A stretch of DNA of 64,000 nt from Hansschlegelia zhihuaiae (GTDB lineage Bacteria > Pseudomonadota > Alphaproteobacteria > Rhizobiales > Methylopilaceae), in contig NZ_RYFI01000019.1 of the NCBI RefSeq assembly GCF_004103825.1, positions 18,015 through 82,014 of the forward strand, read 5' to 3'. The position numbers and the translations under genes are program-made. Under the pieces are notes generated by a model, which was not told the DNA's origin, made no database searches, and saw nothing but the letters and a program-made list of their open reading frames with translations. Within the stretch, counting starts at the first letter, position 1, and every line of letters starts with the position of its first letter. Below, piece after piece: positions 35,795 to 44,725 of this stretch.

Positions 35795-35916
35795 ATGCCG
35801 AAGCCCTAAATCAGGCTCCGAACATCACCCCGCACCGCCCCGGCAGTAGGTGGCGGTGGAACAGCGCTTACCTTGGAATCACACCATGCTGCCGTTAACA
35901 TAGCAGGGCACAGGTA

Positions 35917-38208
35917 CTATGTTCGTCTGCACGACCACAGCATCAGGAGTAACGCACCAAGATAACAGGAAGCCGCAATGTTAAGGGCGAATGTAAAACT
36001 GAATTGCTTCGAAAGCGCAACGGATAGCGCGGACCCAAGTACCGACGCCGAGCCATTGATCGCCCATAGAATAGGAATATCAATGGAATGAGCTTTATGA
36101 CCGGCCAGCCTCAACGCTGTAGGAAAAAAGCAGCCCAACGAAATACTTAGCGGAAAAATCATGGCTCCCGTTAGGATTATCCGCCCACCCGTCGAAAGAT
36201 AAAAAAACTTGCTCGTTACTAAGGGACCTAGATAGTTCACCATCAGAACTGCCGGAACAGAAAACATACATGTGACCAGCAAGATCTGCCACTTTTCACG
36301 ATTGATAAAAAAGTGCGAAAGCAAACTGCCTAGGCCCGCCCCCACCAGCATGGAGAAGAGCACCACAGAAAGAGTGATGGTAGGAAATCCCAAAAATAAC
36401 ATGTATCGCTGAACAATGATATTCTGGACAACCATAAATCCTACGCCTATTAAAGCGACTAGGATAGCTAAAATGGATAGCTTCGGAGTCGCTTCTCTAA
36501 AGTTCCTACCCGACGCAAACGCCCATACCAGCACAATAAATGTTACTGAGGCCGAAATCACAAGTAGCCCTCTTACCATTATGGGAAGCTCAAAAGATAA
36601 ATCGAAAAAAAACGGGCTATCGTCACTCACTGGTCTTAAATTTACCTCAGGGAGCTTATATGCTTCCGATGACGAAGCGAGTTGCTTTAATAGCGGAGAG
36701 CCCGTATCAGGAGCTAGATAACTAAGCGCAAATCCGCGCGCCTCCGTGACGAACTTCAGTCTTGCTGTTTCCTCAGCGGTCAATGGAGATCGTTTGATGA
36801 TGAGGAGATGATTATAGGGTGCATTGTTTTTATTAGGCGCGCTCACCACAGCGAGATGAGCGGCGGCTTTCGCTATACTCTGCCCTTCCGAATAAAGAAT
36901 CGAAAGTGCTGTTACGAAGGCACGCGCAAGAAATGCATCCTGATCAAATATAAGTACAAGGGCACCACTTGGCGTTAAACGTGCAACAGCGTCTTGTAAG
37001 CCTTCACGGGTCTGAATGTAACTTTCAGCCAGAGCAAGGCCCTGACCGGTCGCGGTCGCCGTTTGCGTCAGAGAGAGATATATTAAGTCATACGCACCTG
37101 TATCTCGAGCTAAGAAGTGTCGTCCTTCCTGTATAAAAAGTTTCGTACCCGGTTTGTTATACAAGTCGCCATAAAATTCGCGAAACTGTTCGAGCATCGC
37201 CGGTAGGGCGGGATTTATATCAATTGCCGTGATGTCTCTGACGCCAGCGAACTGTCCGAAAAGTACGTCCAGCCCCCCACCGGCCCCAATCGTTAACATC
37301 CGATCGGACTGACGCGGCCGCCAGACATCAAGCGGGACGTGTCCGATGTGCGAGCGCAGAGCCGTGGGATCAGTTTCCCGGCTGTGCATCCGCACCATTG
37401 GGGCGGGCGTGTCACCGTCTGTGAATATCGAGATTAGATCTTTGTTCAATCCCATGACGGCGTCAGTTCGAGCATATGCATCCCACCTCGTGGCTAGAAC
37501 GGTCCAATTATTTGGGTCCCTTTGCATTCTAACTATCATCGGCTTTGAGTTAGCCGGGTCGACAGCGACCCTGCCAACCGTCAGCCGATTCAGTGGAACG
37601 CTCACGCTAAAAGCGAAGCAGGCGATCAACAACGGTAGCGCTAGGAATGTTGCTGCTCTAAGTCGCCGTTCGCGCTCGCATCCCAGCGCAAAAATCAAAC
37701 CTGCCAGCGACGTGAGCGTAGCAGTAGCGGAGATTGTAGAGACCGGTCCAAGGAGATTCAAAAGGAAAATACCTACAAAGCATCCAGTTCCCGCTCCTAT
37801 TAGATCAGCTGCATAGAGTTTACCTGCTCTGTCCGGCCAGCGCGTGAAAATTGATCCCACACACCATCCGCTAAAGATAAATGCGGGGATCAAGACGATC
37901 GAAACGGCGGCGAGAGGCGGGAGCAGTGAGAGGGCGGGTGTGGTGAAGATCATTATCATCGGCGTGACGTTCAGGATCGCGGCGGCAATGGAGGCTGCTA
38001 CAATGTAGGCATCACCGTTGCGCCAACGCGCCAGCAAAGCTCCCAGCCCCAGCCCCAGAATACTGAAGGAAACAACCGCGAAGACGAAATGATATCGAAA
38101 TATGGCCGAAAATATTCGGATAATGCTTATCTGAAAAACCAACGATGATAAGCATAGAACGAACGTAGAGGCGTAAAGGGCCGTTGAACGTGTCATCAAG
38201 CTCGACAT
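35917..38208 (-). CDS. Polytopic membrane protein with a spermidine-synthase-like domain
   Basis: 763 residues from the ATG at 38208. About six hydrophobic helices come first (residues 10-215). A soluble SpeE-like methyltransferase fold follows (about 250-520) with LTIGAGGGLDVLFGQF, ITAIDINPAL, YDLIYLSL and a PVSDDSPFFFD segment, then a second group of helices (about 555-763). Fusions of this type are widespread but mostly uncharacterised. True polyamine synthesis is not certain. The DNA is lower in GC than the flanks, like the adjacent hydrolase. It is transcribed away from that hydrolase on the same strand, about 100 bases downstream. Confidence 0.8.
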   Translation of the reverse strand: MSSLMTRSTALYASTFVLCLSSLVFQISIIRIFSAIFRYHFVFAVVSFSILGLGLGALLARWRNGDAYIVAASIAAAILNVTPMIMIFTTPALSLLPPLAAVSIVLIPAFIFSGWCVGSIFTRWPDRAGKLYAADLIGAGTGCFVGIFLLNLLGPVSTISATATLTSLAGLIFALGCERERRLRAATFLALPLLIACFAFSVSVPLNRLTVGRVAVDPANSKPMIVRMQRDPNNWTVLATRWDAYARTDAVMGLNKDLISIFTDGDTPAPMVRMHSRETDPTALRSHIGHVPLDVWRPRQSDRMLTIGAGGGLDVLFGQFAGVRDITAIDINPALPAMLEQFREFYGDLYNKPGTKLFIQEGRHFLARDTGAYDLIYLSLTQTATATGQGLALAESYIQTREGLQDAVARLTPSGALVLIFDQDAFLARAFVTALSILYSEGQSIAKAAAHLAVVSAPNKNNAPYNHLLIIKRSPLTAEETARLKFVTEARGFALSYLAPDTGSPLLKQLASSSEAYKLPEVNLRPVSDDSPFFFDLSFELPIMVRGLLVISASVTFIVLVWAFASGRNFREATPKLSILAILVALIGVGFMVVQNIIVQRYMLFLGFPTITLSVVLFSMLVGAGLGSLLSHFFINREKWQILLVTCMFSVPAVLMVNYLGPLVTSKFFYLSTGGRIILTGAMIFPLSISLGCFFPTALRLAGHKAHSIDIPILWAINGSASVLGSALSVALSKQFSFTFALNIAASCYLGALLLMLWSCRRT

Positions 38209-38308
38209 CAAACCTGAGCCTTGGGAAAGCTACCTTGGCATAACGCGGCTCTTCGCGCGTGCTGGCCGACAGGCGTGCTCTGTCGGCCAGACTGATGAAA
38301 GTCTTCTA

Positions 38309-39490
38309 TTAATCGGCGTCGAATTGGGAACTTCCGCGGCTTGTATCCAGGACTTTATCTTCTATCCAATTCAGAATGACGCCCGCCACTTCGTCACTAT
38401 TACGTTCCGACATCATCTGATGGCTGTTGCCGTGGATATCAAAGTCCGGGAGGAAGGCATTGGACGCTTTACCTCCTTTCGCCTTTATCGCCCAGACTAA
38501 TGGACGGCAGTGCTCTTTACCGTGACCGGACCAGATACCGTGACCGGCTTCACTATTGAGGTTGAGCAGAGGAACTTTGGTGTCTGCATAGACGGATACG
38601 AGTTTCGGATCGACCGGCTTCTGTGGCTGCGGGCTGTCAAAATCCGTCGAATTAAGAGGCAAGGTCGTACAATTGGCAGCTTCGACGGAAACAACAGCCT
38701 TAAACAAATCGGGCCGTTGCATCATGAGCTCGTTTCCTAAGACAGCACCTCCTGACCATCCGACATAGATAACCGGGCCATATTCCTCTTTTATACGTTC
38801 CATGGCTGCGATAAAGCTCTCATGTACGTCGCCTCCGCTTGGACCGCCCGGGATTAACTGTCCAAGGAACTGCCTCCGAGCTTCTTTGTCAGTGGCCATC
38901 TGGTTTCCGAAATTATGGCCATCACCTAGCTCCCCGAATTTCGGCCCAACGTCGTACCATCTCCATGCGAAGCTGGTCTGCAGGAAGAACGGGCTGTTAG
39001 CCAGCGGATCGCCCTTCCCTGTGGCGGCCTTATTGATTGCGTCGACCACGAAGCCCGCGCGTCCAGTGCCTGGCGGATCAATGACGTAGACGGGAAAGCC
39101 GCGCCTTGCAAAGTATTTATCCCAGCCTTCCCGCCCGTCGACTGTCGTTTGCCAGACCATCCCGTTCAGGCCGCTGTGCGCGAAAATGATAGGTGCCGCG
39201 CCGGCTCGTAGTTCCTTAGGTATCAGGTATTCGACATAAGCTTGACCAACAAGGTTCTTCATTGTATTCAGAGGCGGGAGGCCCGGCGCCAACAAATCAG
39301 AAGACTTCCTTTTCATGATCTTGCCGCCCGCAAAGAAATGTCCCATCGTCCTCAGGGTCAAATCGGGCATCTTCTTAGCCTCTGCCAAAGCACCGGAAAT
39401 ATTCGCGGCGAGCAAAGTTCCCGCTATTGCAGCTGCCAGCTTGATTTTGTTCGTTGACTCCCGGGGGCCCTTTACATCTTTTCTGATCAC
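38309..39490 (-). CDS. Secreted alpha/beta hydrolase
   Basis: A 393-residue protein with an N-terminal signal peptide (residues about 15-37, ending near ALA). The hydrolase fold has IIFAHSGLNG, DPPGTGRAG, the nucleophile elbow VGWSGGAVLG (Ser near residue 250) and a late histidine in DIHGNSHQMM. It is related in layout to the hydrolase at 30214, both being large esterase-like enzymes with a long N-terminal segment. Its gene precedes the SpeE-like membrane gene on the same strand and may be in operon with it. The substrate is unknown. Confidence 0.8.
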   Translation of the reverse strand: MIRKDVKGPRESTNKIKLAAAIAGTLLAANISGALAEAKKMPDLTLRTMGHFFAGGKIMKRKSSDLLAPGLPPLNTMKNLVGQAYVEYLIPKELRAGAAPIIFAHSGLNGMVWQTTVDGREGWDKYFARRGFPVYVIDPPGTGRAGFVVDAINKAATGKGDPLANSPFFLQTSFAWRWYDVGPKFGELGDGHNFGNQMATDKEARRQFLGQLIPGGPSGGDVHESFIAAMERIKEEYGPVIYVGWSGGAVLGNELMMQRPDLFKAVVSVEAANCTTLPLNSTDFDSPQPQKPVDPKLVSVYADTKVPLLNLNSEAGHGIWSGHGKEHCRPLVWAIKAKGGKASNAFLPDFDIHGNSHQMMSERNSDEVAGVILNWIEDKVLDTSRGSSQFDAD

Positions 39491-39610
39491 GTTTCTCTCC
39501 CTGACCTTATTGTCTATACCACTACCGCCACCACTACGATGAAGGGTTCGGCACAGGCATATTGGAGAGACTTTTCCGGTCCCGCTCCCACCTTTGCGCG
39601 CTTTTTAGTA

Positions 39611-40017
39611 TCATTCCGCGGTCCCGAACCATCGCAGTGGATAGGTGCCCCGCCCGCCAGCGAGAAAGCCGACTCTACCGTTTATAGTGTCCGCCGATGT
39701 CGCCGGTAAAATCTTACCAGCTAAATCCGTAGGGACGGGAAGCGTCGCGCGCGACCTATCGGCGCTAAGCAGCGGCAGGCGAGAACGTCCGTAGCGCAAT
39801 TGTACTGGTGGCCTTTTGCCACTTTCGCCACCAGTTGCGAGGTCGGTTGGGCGCCATAGGACTAAACCGCTCTCGCGGTAGACGCGGCCGGCGTTTGGCG
39901 GCGGCGTAGAGGGCGCAGGCCGAAAATCGACGTCGAATAGTAAATGGAGAACGCATCGTCGAACGTCAGCCGCAGTTCGCTATAGGTTTTGCCGATGGAT
40001 ATCATTATCACGGACAT
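39611..40017 (-). pseudogene. Unassigned remnant, probably frameshifted
   Basis: A frame from 40017 reads MSVIMISIGKTYSELRLTF and DDAFSIYYS. After a shift near 39930 a second frame reads FRPAPSTPPPNAGRVYRESG, LVLWRPTDLATGGESG, PVQLRYGRSRLPLLS, to the stop at 39611-39613. The two together look like one protein of about 130 residues, but I do not recognise it. The flanks (39491-39610 and 40018-40157) show no gene. Confidence 0.4.
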
Positions 40018-40160
40018 GAGCTATTGAATGTACTACCTGAGATGGTGCGAGCGTGTGAGGCAACTTTGAAGATTTTAATCAAAGCGAAGCTCGGTTCATA
40101 AGTCGAGTTGTGCCGATCCATAACATGGCGGTCTTCTGCGATTGCTAGAAGCGACGAAAG

Positions 40161-40190
40161 CGCCCCGCCGGCCGGAGCCGAGCGGGGCGC
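40161..40190 (-). terminator. Probable terminator of the phage-like gene pair
   Basis: GCGCCCCGC / GCGGGGCGC form a 9-bp GC-rich stem with a short spacer, located about 30 bases beyond the stop of the minus-strand gene at 40216. There is only a weak T-tract on the minus strand. Confidence 0.5.
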
Positions 40191-40215
40191 GCTAATATCT
40201 GGCGGACACAGCTGG

Positions 40216-40983
40216 TCAGCCGCTATCGTCCTGGAGGGTTGCTGCGGGTGGATCGGTCAGAGTCGCCCTTAGGCTGTACGGAAAACGCCGGTCGATCTCG
40301 ATCCTGTTTTCTCGAAAAGGGCCGCTGCCGTCTTCCCGGCGGCCCTCCATCCGCTCGAGGAGCCGATCCAGCTTCCGCTCGAAGCCTTCGACCCGCTGGG
40401 TCAGTAGCGCAAGGCCCTTGTCGGTCCCGGCCTGACGTTCGCGGGCGTCGTCGATCTGCCGCTGTCGCTCCCCGCGCCCGTCGTCGAGGTTCTTCGCCAC
40501 CCGCTCGAGGCTGCCCTGTTGCTGCTTTAGTTGATCGCGTATCAGCGGGATGTCCTCGACCCTTGAGGCCATCTCGTCGAGCTTCGAATTCACGAAGGTG
40601 CGCCGGGACGCGATGTCGGAGACGACGTTGTCGACGCGCGTGTTCACGCTGCGGTCGTTGTTCGCGATCTTGTTGTTGATGTCCGTCATGGACGCCGTGA
40701 ACTGGCCCCATGCGATGAAGGCCGTCCCCGCCATCGCCGCGATCGTCAGCAGGTTCCCGACCGAGATTTCTGCATTGAAGCGTGGTCTACCGTAGCCGTT
40801 CGCATGCGGCGCTGGCTGGACCGGAGGAGGCGCGGGCGGCGGCATGTGGTGGTCATGACGATTCTTCAGATCCGCCACCTCAGACCGAAGTGCTTCAAAG
40901 GCCTGTCTCACGATTTCCTCGAAGGTCGCTTCGTTTCGGAGCCTAGCGACCTCTTCCGGATCGCCCTCTGCGTATGTTCCCAC
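40216..40983 (-). CDS. Membrane-anchored coiled-coil protein, phage-like
   Basis: A 255-residue protein. The N-terminal 70 residues are charged and then proline-rich (HHMPPPAPPPVQPAPH); one hydrophobic helix lies near residues 75-95 (VGNLLTIAAMAGTAFIAWGQ). A long heptad-like helical region follows (100-235), rich in E, R, D, K and Q. It lies 9 bases after a holin-like gene, so both are probably from a lysis or tail-end module of a prophage-like element. The function is not known. Confidence 0.6.
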   Translation of the reverse strand: MGTYAEGDPEEVARLRNEATFEEIVRQAFEALRSEVADLKNRHDHHMPPPAPPPVQPAPHANGYGRPRFNAEISVGNLLTIAAMAGTAFIAWGQFTASMTDINNKIANNDRSVNTRVDNVVSDIASRRTFVNSKLDEMASRVEDIPLIRDQLKQQQGSLERVAKNLDDGRGERQRQIDDARERQAGTDKGLALLTQRVEGFERKLDRLLERMEGRREDGSGPFRENRIEIDRRFPYSLRATLTDPPAATLQDDSG

Positions 40984-40992
40984 AATGCCGCC

Positions 40993-41421
40993 TTACTGCG
41001 CGGCCCGCTCGCTCTTTGCCGCGTCCTCCGTCACCGCGATCGAGCTGTTCGTCGTCACCACGTCGTTCTGCACGCCCGGCAGCTTGGCGATGATCTTGGT
41101 GCGGAGCGTGTCGTCGCTCTGCTTGAGCGCCGCGACCGCCTTGGGATTGTCGCGCTTCACGATCTCGATCGCGTCGTTGATGAGGCCGGCCGGAAGCCCT
41201 TCGAGCTTGCCGCCGCGCGCCGCGAGCGTGGTCACGAGCGCCCGCAGCGTGTTGTCGATGGTGCGATAGAGGCTCTGCGCGAGCTCGCCGTCCTTCTGGA
41301 CCTTGAGCGCTTCGACGATCTTCGCCGTCAGCCATGTCGCGAGCACGGGTACGAGGCCGGCGATGAACAGGAGCAGTCCCGGCCGGACGGCCTCCCAGAC
41401 GTCGTTCAAGAAGGCTTCCAT
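40993..41421 (-). CDS. Holin-like protein (LL-H type)
   Basis: A 142-residue protein with one N-terminal membrane helix (residues about 13-34, GLLLFIAGLVPVLATWLTAK) followed by an amphipathic helical region. This matches LL-H-type phage holins, which form lesions in the inner membrane for endolysin release. No endolysin gene is adjacent, so the module is partial or repurposed. It is transcribed with the coiled-coil gene that follows. Confidence 0.6.
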   Translation of the reverse strand: MEAFLNDVWEAVRPGLLLFIAGLVPVLATWLTAKIVEALKVQKDGELAQSLYRTIDNTLRALVTTLAARGGKLEGLPAGLINDAIEIVKRDNPKAVAALKQSDDTLRTKIIAKLPGVQNDVVTTNSSIAVTEDAAKSERAAQ

Positions 41422-41643
41422 GGCTCAGGTCTTTCCGATGGCGTTGCGGATGTCCGCACATTGGAGAGTTCTTGAGGTCCGGTTGTGGCGCATCACGGCT
41501 GTGCATCTTAGGCGCGAACGACCTTTTGCCGACATACGTGGCGTCCGGTTCTGGGCTGCCGATAACCGTAGATTGCCAAGCCCGCTCTTTTTTCGGCCGC
41601 GATATTACAATTGACAGAAAATAAGATAGCTACCGATACTTTT

Positions 41644-42075
41644 TTATTTATCAGGTATTGATCCAGTATCTGAATTGAATGTCAGCAAATTTTCTTTCTG
41701 AGACGGTCTGAGCGCAACGTAAATTTGAGATAAAAAGTGCATGCCGGCAGGCGTTATTTCGATGCTGTACACTCTGCCTTGCCCGCCCTTTTTTTTAAGA
41801 AGACCTAATCCCTCACGCCCTCCTACTCCTGCTCCTAGCAGATCTGTATGTCGAGCGAGTGTCGAGTAAGGCACACCAAGGTCACGGGCGATTTTCGGAA
41901 GCGTCAAAGAACCAGCGTCGATCTGCTTCTGCCGACGGGAAATATAGATGAGGGTTTCGAGCGCGCCTACCGTGAGTTGAGGGAAGCGAGACCGCGACTC
42001 TGCGAGCGCGCGCTCTACCGGAAGCCACGCCTTATCAGCCAGCAGCCTCTCAAGGTCCAAAAACCAAAAGAACAT
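41644..42075 (-). CDS. MarR-like winged-helix regulator
   Basis: A 143-residue protein. The winged helix is visible in LTVGALETLIYISRRQKQI, LTLPKIARDLGVPYSTLARH and the wing GGQGRVYSIEITPAGMHFL. It diverges from the gene at 42109 with a 33-base gap and is a likely regulator of both. Candidate operator sequence lies in the gap and just inside the divergent gene. Confidence 0.75.
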   Translation of the reverse strand: MFFWFLDLERLLADKAWLPVERALAESRSRFPQLTVGALETLIYISRRQKQIDAGSLTLPKIARDLGVPYSTLARHTDLLGAGVGGREGLGLLKKKGGQGRVYSIEITPAGMHFLSQIYVALRPSQKENLLTFNSDTGSIPDK

Positions 42076-42108
42076 CTCGAGATCCCGTTTACCTTACGCG
42101 ATCATATA

Positions 42109-42747
42109 ATGATTGTTTGGAGCCGGCGTGTCGATAGCAGCCTTGACAGCAAGGCGTTTGTGCCTCAGAACATTACGCAATCGCGTAAACTTTATGCGTT
42201 CCAAAAAGGAGTTAGCGCATTGGTTTTGAACAATTTTTTCTTTTCTCGCCCCGTCGCTATCGACGCAGGTTCCGTTCTTTCCAAGGCCCACGAGGGGCGT
42301 CAGCTGTCGGACGGAGAGGATGCTTTGTTGGATCTTCTCGCAGGTCTTCCGACCTACCCGGAGGCGCATGCCTCCGAACACGCCCGCGAGATGAAGCTGG
42401 GGATCGACAACGGCGTCGTCGATTTTCTGGCCACGACGGCAAACGAGGTCGAGGCCGCGGGCTTCGAGCTTTCCCTGATTGCGATAGGACCTGCACCGGA
42501 CGAGCAGGGCTTCAACCTAATCGCTTCTCTAATACTTCCTGAAGTCATTCAGAAGGCGAAGTCCCGTGGAAGCGAGAATCAGTGGAACGCGCAGATCATA
42601 ATCGCTCGCATCCAGTGCTCGATCGATTATGATTCAGGTGGTGGGCTCAGTGTCGAAGGGTATCCACTCTACGGTGGCTTCGACGCTCATGCGCGCGTCG
42701 AAATGGTCCTTCGCTGGCTCACTGCAGCCGTAAAGACGCGACTTTAA
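42109..42747 (+). CDS. Hypothetical protein divergent from a MarR-like regulator
   Basis: 212 residues from the ATG at 42109, just outside the divergent regulator gene; a longer frame to 41848 would run through that gene and is rejected. There is no signal peptide or membrane helix. Readable features include YAFQKGVSALVLNNFFFSRP, LDLLAGLPTYPEAHASEHA and a C-terminal IDYDSGGGLSVEGYPLYGG. I do not recognise the family. Confidence 0.6.
   Translation: MIVWSRRVDSSLDSKAFVPQNITQSRKLYAFQKGVSALVLNNFFFSRPVAIDAGSVLSKAHEGRQLSDGEDALLDLLAGLPTYPEAHASEHAREMKLGIDNGVVDFLATTANEVEAAGFELSLIAIGPAPDEQGFNLIASLILPEVIQKAKSRGSENQWNAQIIIARIQCSIDYDSGGGLSVEGYPLYGGFDAHARVEMVLRWLTAAVKTRL
42173..42188. promoter_or_regulatory. 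Palindrome, possible operator
   Basis: TTACGC-AATC-GCGTAA is a perfect 6-bp dyad inside the start of the gene at 42109. A half-site TTACGCGAT lies near 42094 in the divergent gap. It is a plausible binding site for the adjacent MarR-like protein. Confidence 0.35.
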
Positions 42748-43640
42748 AACGGGCTGTTATCAACTGGAGTATGGCGCGCCTCGTAGGAGACGGGGCGCGC
42801 ATGTACAACGGTGCCTCCGTTGTTGAATTCAAGAGTTCTGTAAAGCGGCTCGATCTCAACCAGCTTCATTGCGGGCTCCCATCCGAACGTGCTGCGACTA
42901 CCACACTCTGAGACCGTCCGCGTTCTTCTCGAAGCACGTCGTTCGCTGGCAATGGCCTCGAGACGGCGAGCCTCCCGATCCAGCCGCGCCAACGCCTCAA
43001 GCCGCTCATCGTTTCAAAGCTTCGCCTTTGAGAATGCAGACTTCGAAACTCCGATGGTCTCGTCATAGACGCGCGTAGGCACCGGGAGTGGATGCCAGTC
43101 CCTGCAACCGTGGGCGAACGAGAACCGAGCGAGGTCGCCGAAGCGACACGGAGCGCCGTGGACGACCTCGGCTACCAACGCCAAGGCACGCACAGTTCGA
43201 GCCCCAATGCCTGGCGTCGCGAGCACATCCGCAAAATCCTCAGGCCCCCGTTTCGTCGCAGCGGCGATTGCCCCAAGAAACGCCGTGCAATCACATCGCT
43301 CGCATGGACCTTGTGATGCGCCGGGATAGACAGGTGCGGCAGCGTCATCAGGGTGGTGGACTTGGCCTCCTTCTCTGCGCGCGGTTCGAGCCTGAGGGGC
43401 CCGGTCGCGATCCTGTCGGGCGACGTCGTGCGAAGAAGGTCGAGCTGAGCGTCCCGCGACGCCGTAGCGTGGTCAGCGAAATTCAGGATCGAGCTGCCTG
43501 TTTCGCCGTCGATCGCCGCGTGCGGATCGTCGAGGTCGAGACTTCAGGTTCAGCCCTCAGCGCCTCGATGTCGGATAGGCGCTGAGCAAGAGAGCCGTGC
43601 GTGAATTACGTAGTGGCAGACCTGTGGAGCGGACGGTCGG
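42744..43640 (-). pseudogene. DUF763 family protein, internally deleted and frameshifted
   Basis: Reading leftward, pieces in several frames match DUF763 proteins in order: a start-like TGLPL and LAQRLSDIEALR; after a large deletion DPHAAIDGE, ILNFADHATASRDAQLDLL, TLPHLSIPAHHKVHASDV, ATPGIGARTVRALALVAEVV, GAPCRFGDLARFSFAHG and VYDETIGVSKSAFSKAKL; then in another frame LARLDREARRLEAIA and a changed C-terminus running to 42744. The gene is dead. It ends 4 bases inside the convergent gene at 42109-42747. Confidence 0.8.
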
Positions 43641-43922
43641 CCCGAACGTGCCGCCGCGCAGTTTCAGAACCAAGTGGTGCTCGGACTGGCGCGCCGTCGG
43701 CGGGACCAGTCGCTGGCAGAGCGCGTTGCGCGGCGCCTCGTTGGCAGCGGCCTCAATTTTTTCGAGCTCCGCCTGAAGGCGCTTCGCGCGGCTCATGGAT
43801 CCTGTCGGTCAGTCATTGTCCTAGAGCCTCTGGACTTCAGCGACCTAGCGCCCTCGCGATTGAATTGAAGCCGCAGCGTTACCCACAGCAGATCGCGTCT
43901 TGACTCAAGCGTAGCGGGATTA

Positions 43923-43937
43923 GAACAAAGAGAGAAC
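43923..43937 (+). promoter_or_regulatory. LexA (SOS) box upstream of imuA
   Basis: GAAC-AAAGAGA-GAAC fits the alphaproteobacterial LexA operator. It lies 36-50 bases before the imuA start, where a repressor would block the promoter. imuA-imuB-dnaE2 operons are known SOS targets, which strengthens the call. Confidence 0.85.
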
Positions 43938-43972
43938 GATGATGCCGCCCGACTTCGGAGGACGACGACCAC

Positions 43973-44725
43973 GTGCAGCCACAGCCTGCGATCGACGCTT
44001 TGCGCGCGCAGATCGAACGGATCGAAGGTCGTTCGAAGCGCGCGAGATCGGCGCTCCCGTTCGGGATCGCCGAAGTCGATGCGCGTCTACCTGGAGGGGG
44101 ACTCGCATTCGGCGCGCTGCATGAGGTCGCTGGCGGCGGCAACGGCGCCATCGATGGGGCGGCGGCAGCCTTGTTCAGCGCAGGAGTCGCGGCTCGCACG
44201 AGGGGCAAGGTCCTCTGGTGCGTCACGCGGCCAGATCTGTTCGCGCCGGCGATCGCGCAGGCGGGGCTCGTCGCGGACCGAGTGATCTATGTCGAGGCCG
44301 GCGACGACAAGACCGTGCTTGCATGTATGGAGGAAGGCCTTCGCCATGGCGGGCTCGGCGCTGTTATCGGCGAGCTTGCACGCCTCGCCATGACGGCTTC
44401 CCGCCGCCTTCAGCTTGCAGCAGAAGGCACGGGCTCGATCGGGATCGCGCTTCGTCGATGGCGACGACAGGCGGAGGCGATGGACTTCGGCCAACCGACC
44501 GCGGCGACGACCCGATGGCGGATTTCGGTGATCCCGTCCGCTCCGCTGCCCGTCCCGGGCGTCGGAAGACACCGATGGCTCGTCGAGCTGATCCGGGCCC
44601 GGGCGGGCGAAAGCGCTGATTTCGAATTGGAGGCGTGCGATGGCACGGGTCGTCTCGCTCTTCCTTCCGACCTGGCCGACGGATCGCTTTCGGCGACAGG
44701 CCGGCTACGTCGCGCCGCCGGCTGA
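43973..44725 (+). CDS. imuA: ImuA, RecA-like mutasome protein
   Basis: 250 residues from a GTG start with GGAGG 11-15 bases upstream; nearby ATGs at 43939 and 43942 are in another frame. FGIAEVDARLPGGGLAFGAL, LHEVAGGG and LWCVTRPDLFAPAI match ImuA, a RecA/SulA-like protein that works with ImuB and DnaE2 in damage-induced mutagenesis. It is preceded by a LexA box and overlaps imuB by 86 bases, a tight coupling. Confidence 0.9.
   Translation: MQPQPAIDALRAQIERIEGRSKRARSALPFGIAEVDARLPGGGLAFGALHEVAGGGNGAIDGAAAALFSAGVAARTRGKVLWCVTRPDLFAPAIAQAGLVADRVIYVEAGDDKTVLACMEEGLRHGGLGAVIGELARLAMTASRRLQLAAEGTGSIGIALRRWRRQAEAMDFGQPTAATTRWRISVIPSAPLPVPGVGRHRWLVELIRARAGESADFELEACDGTGRLALPSDLADGSLSATGRLRRAAG

Noticed and set aside
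40216..41421. Complete prophage
   Set aside because: Only a holin-like and a coiled-coil gene are present; no capsid, terminase, tail or lysin genes were seen nearby.
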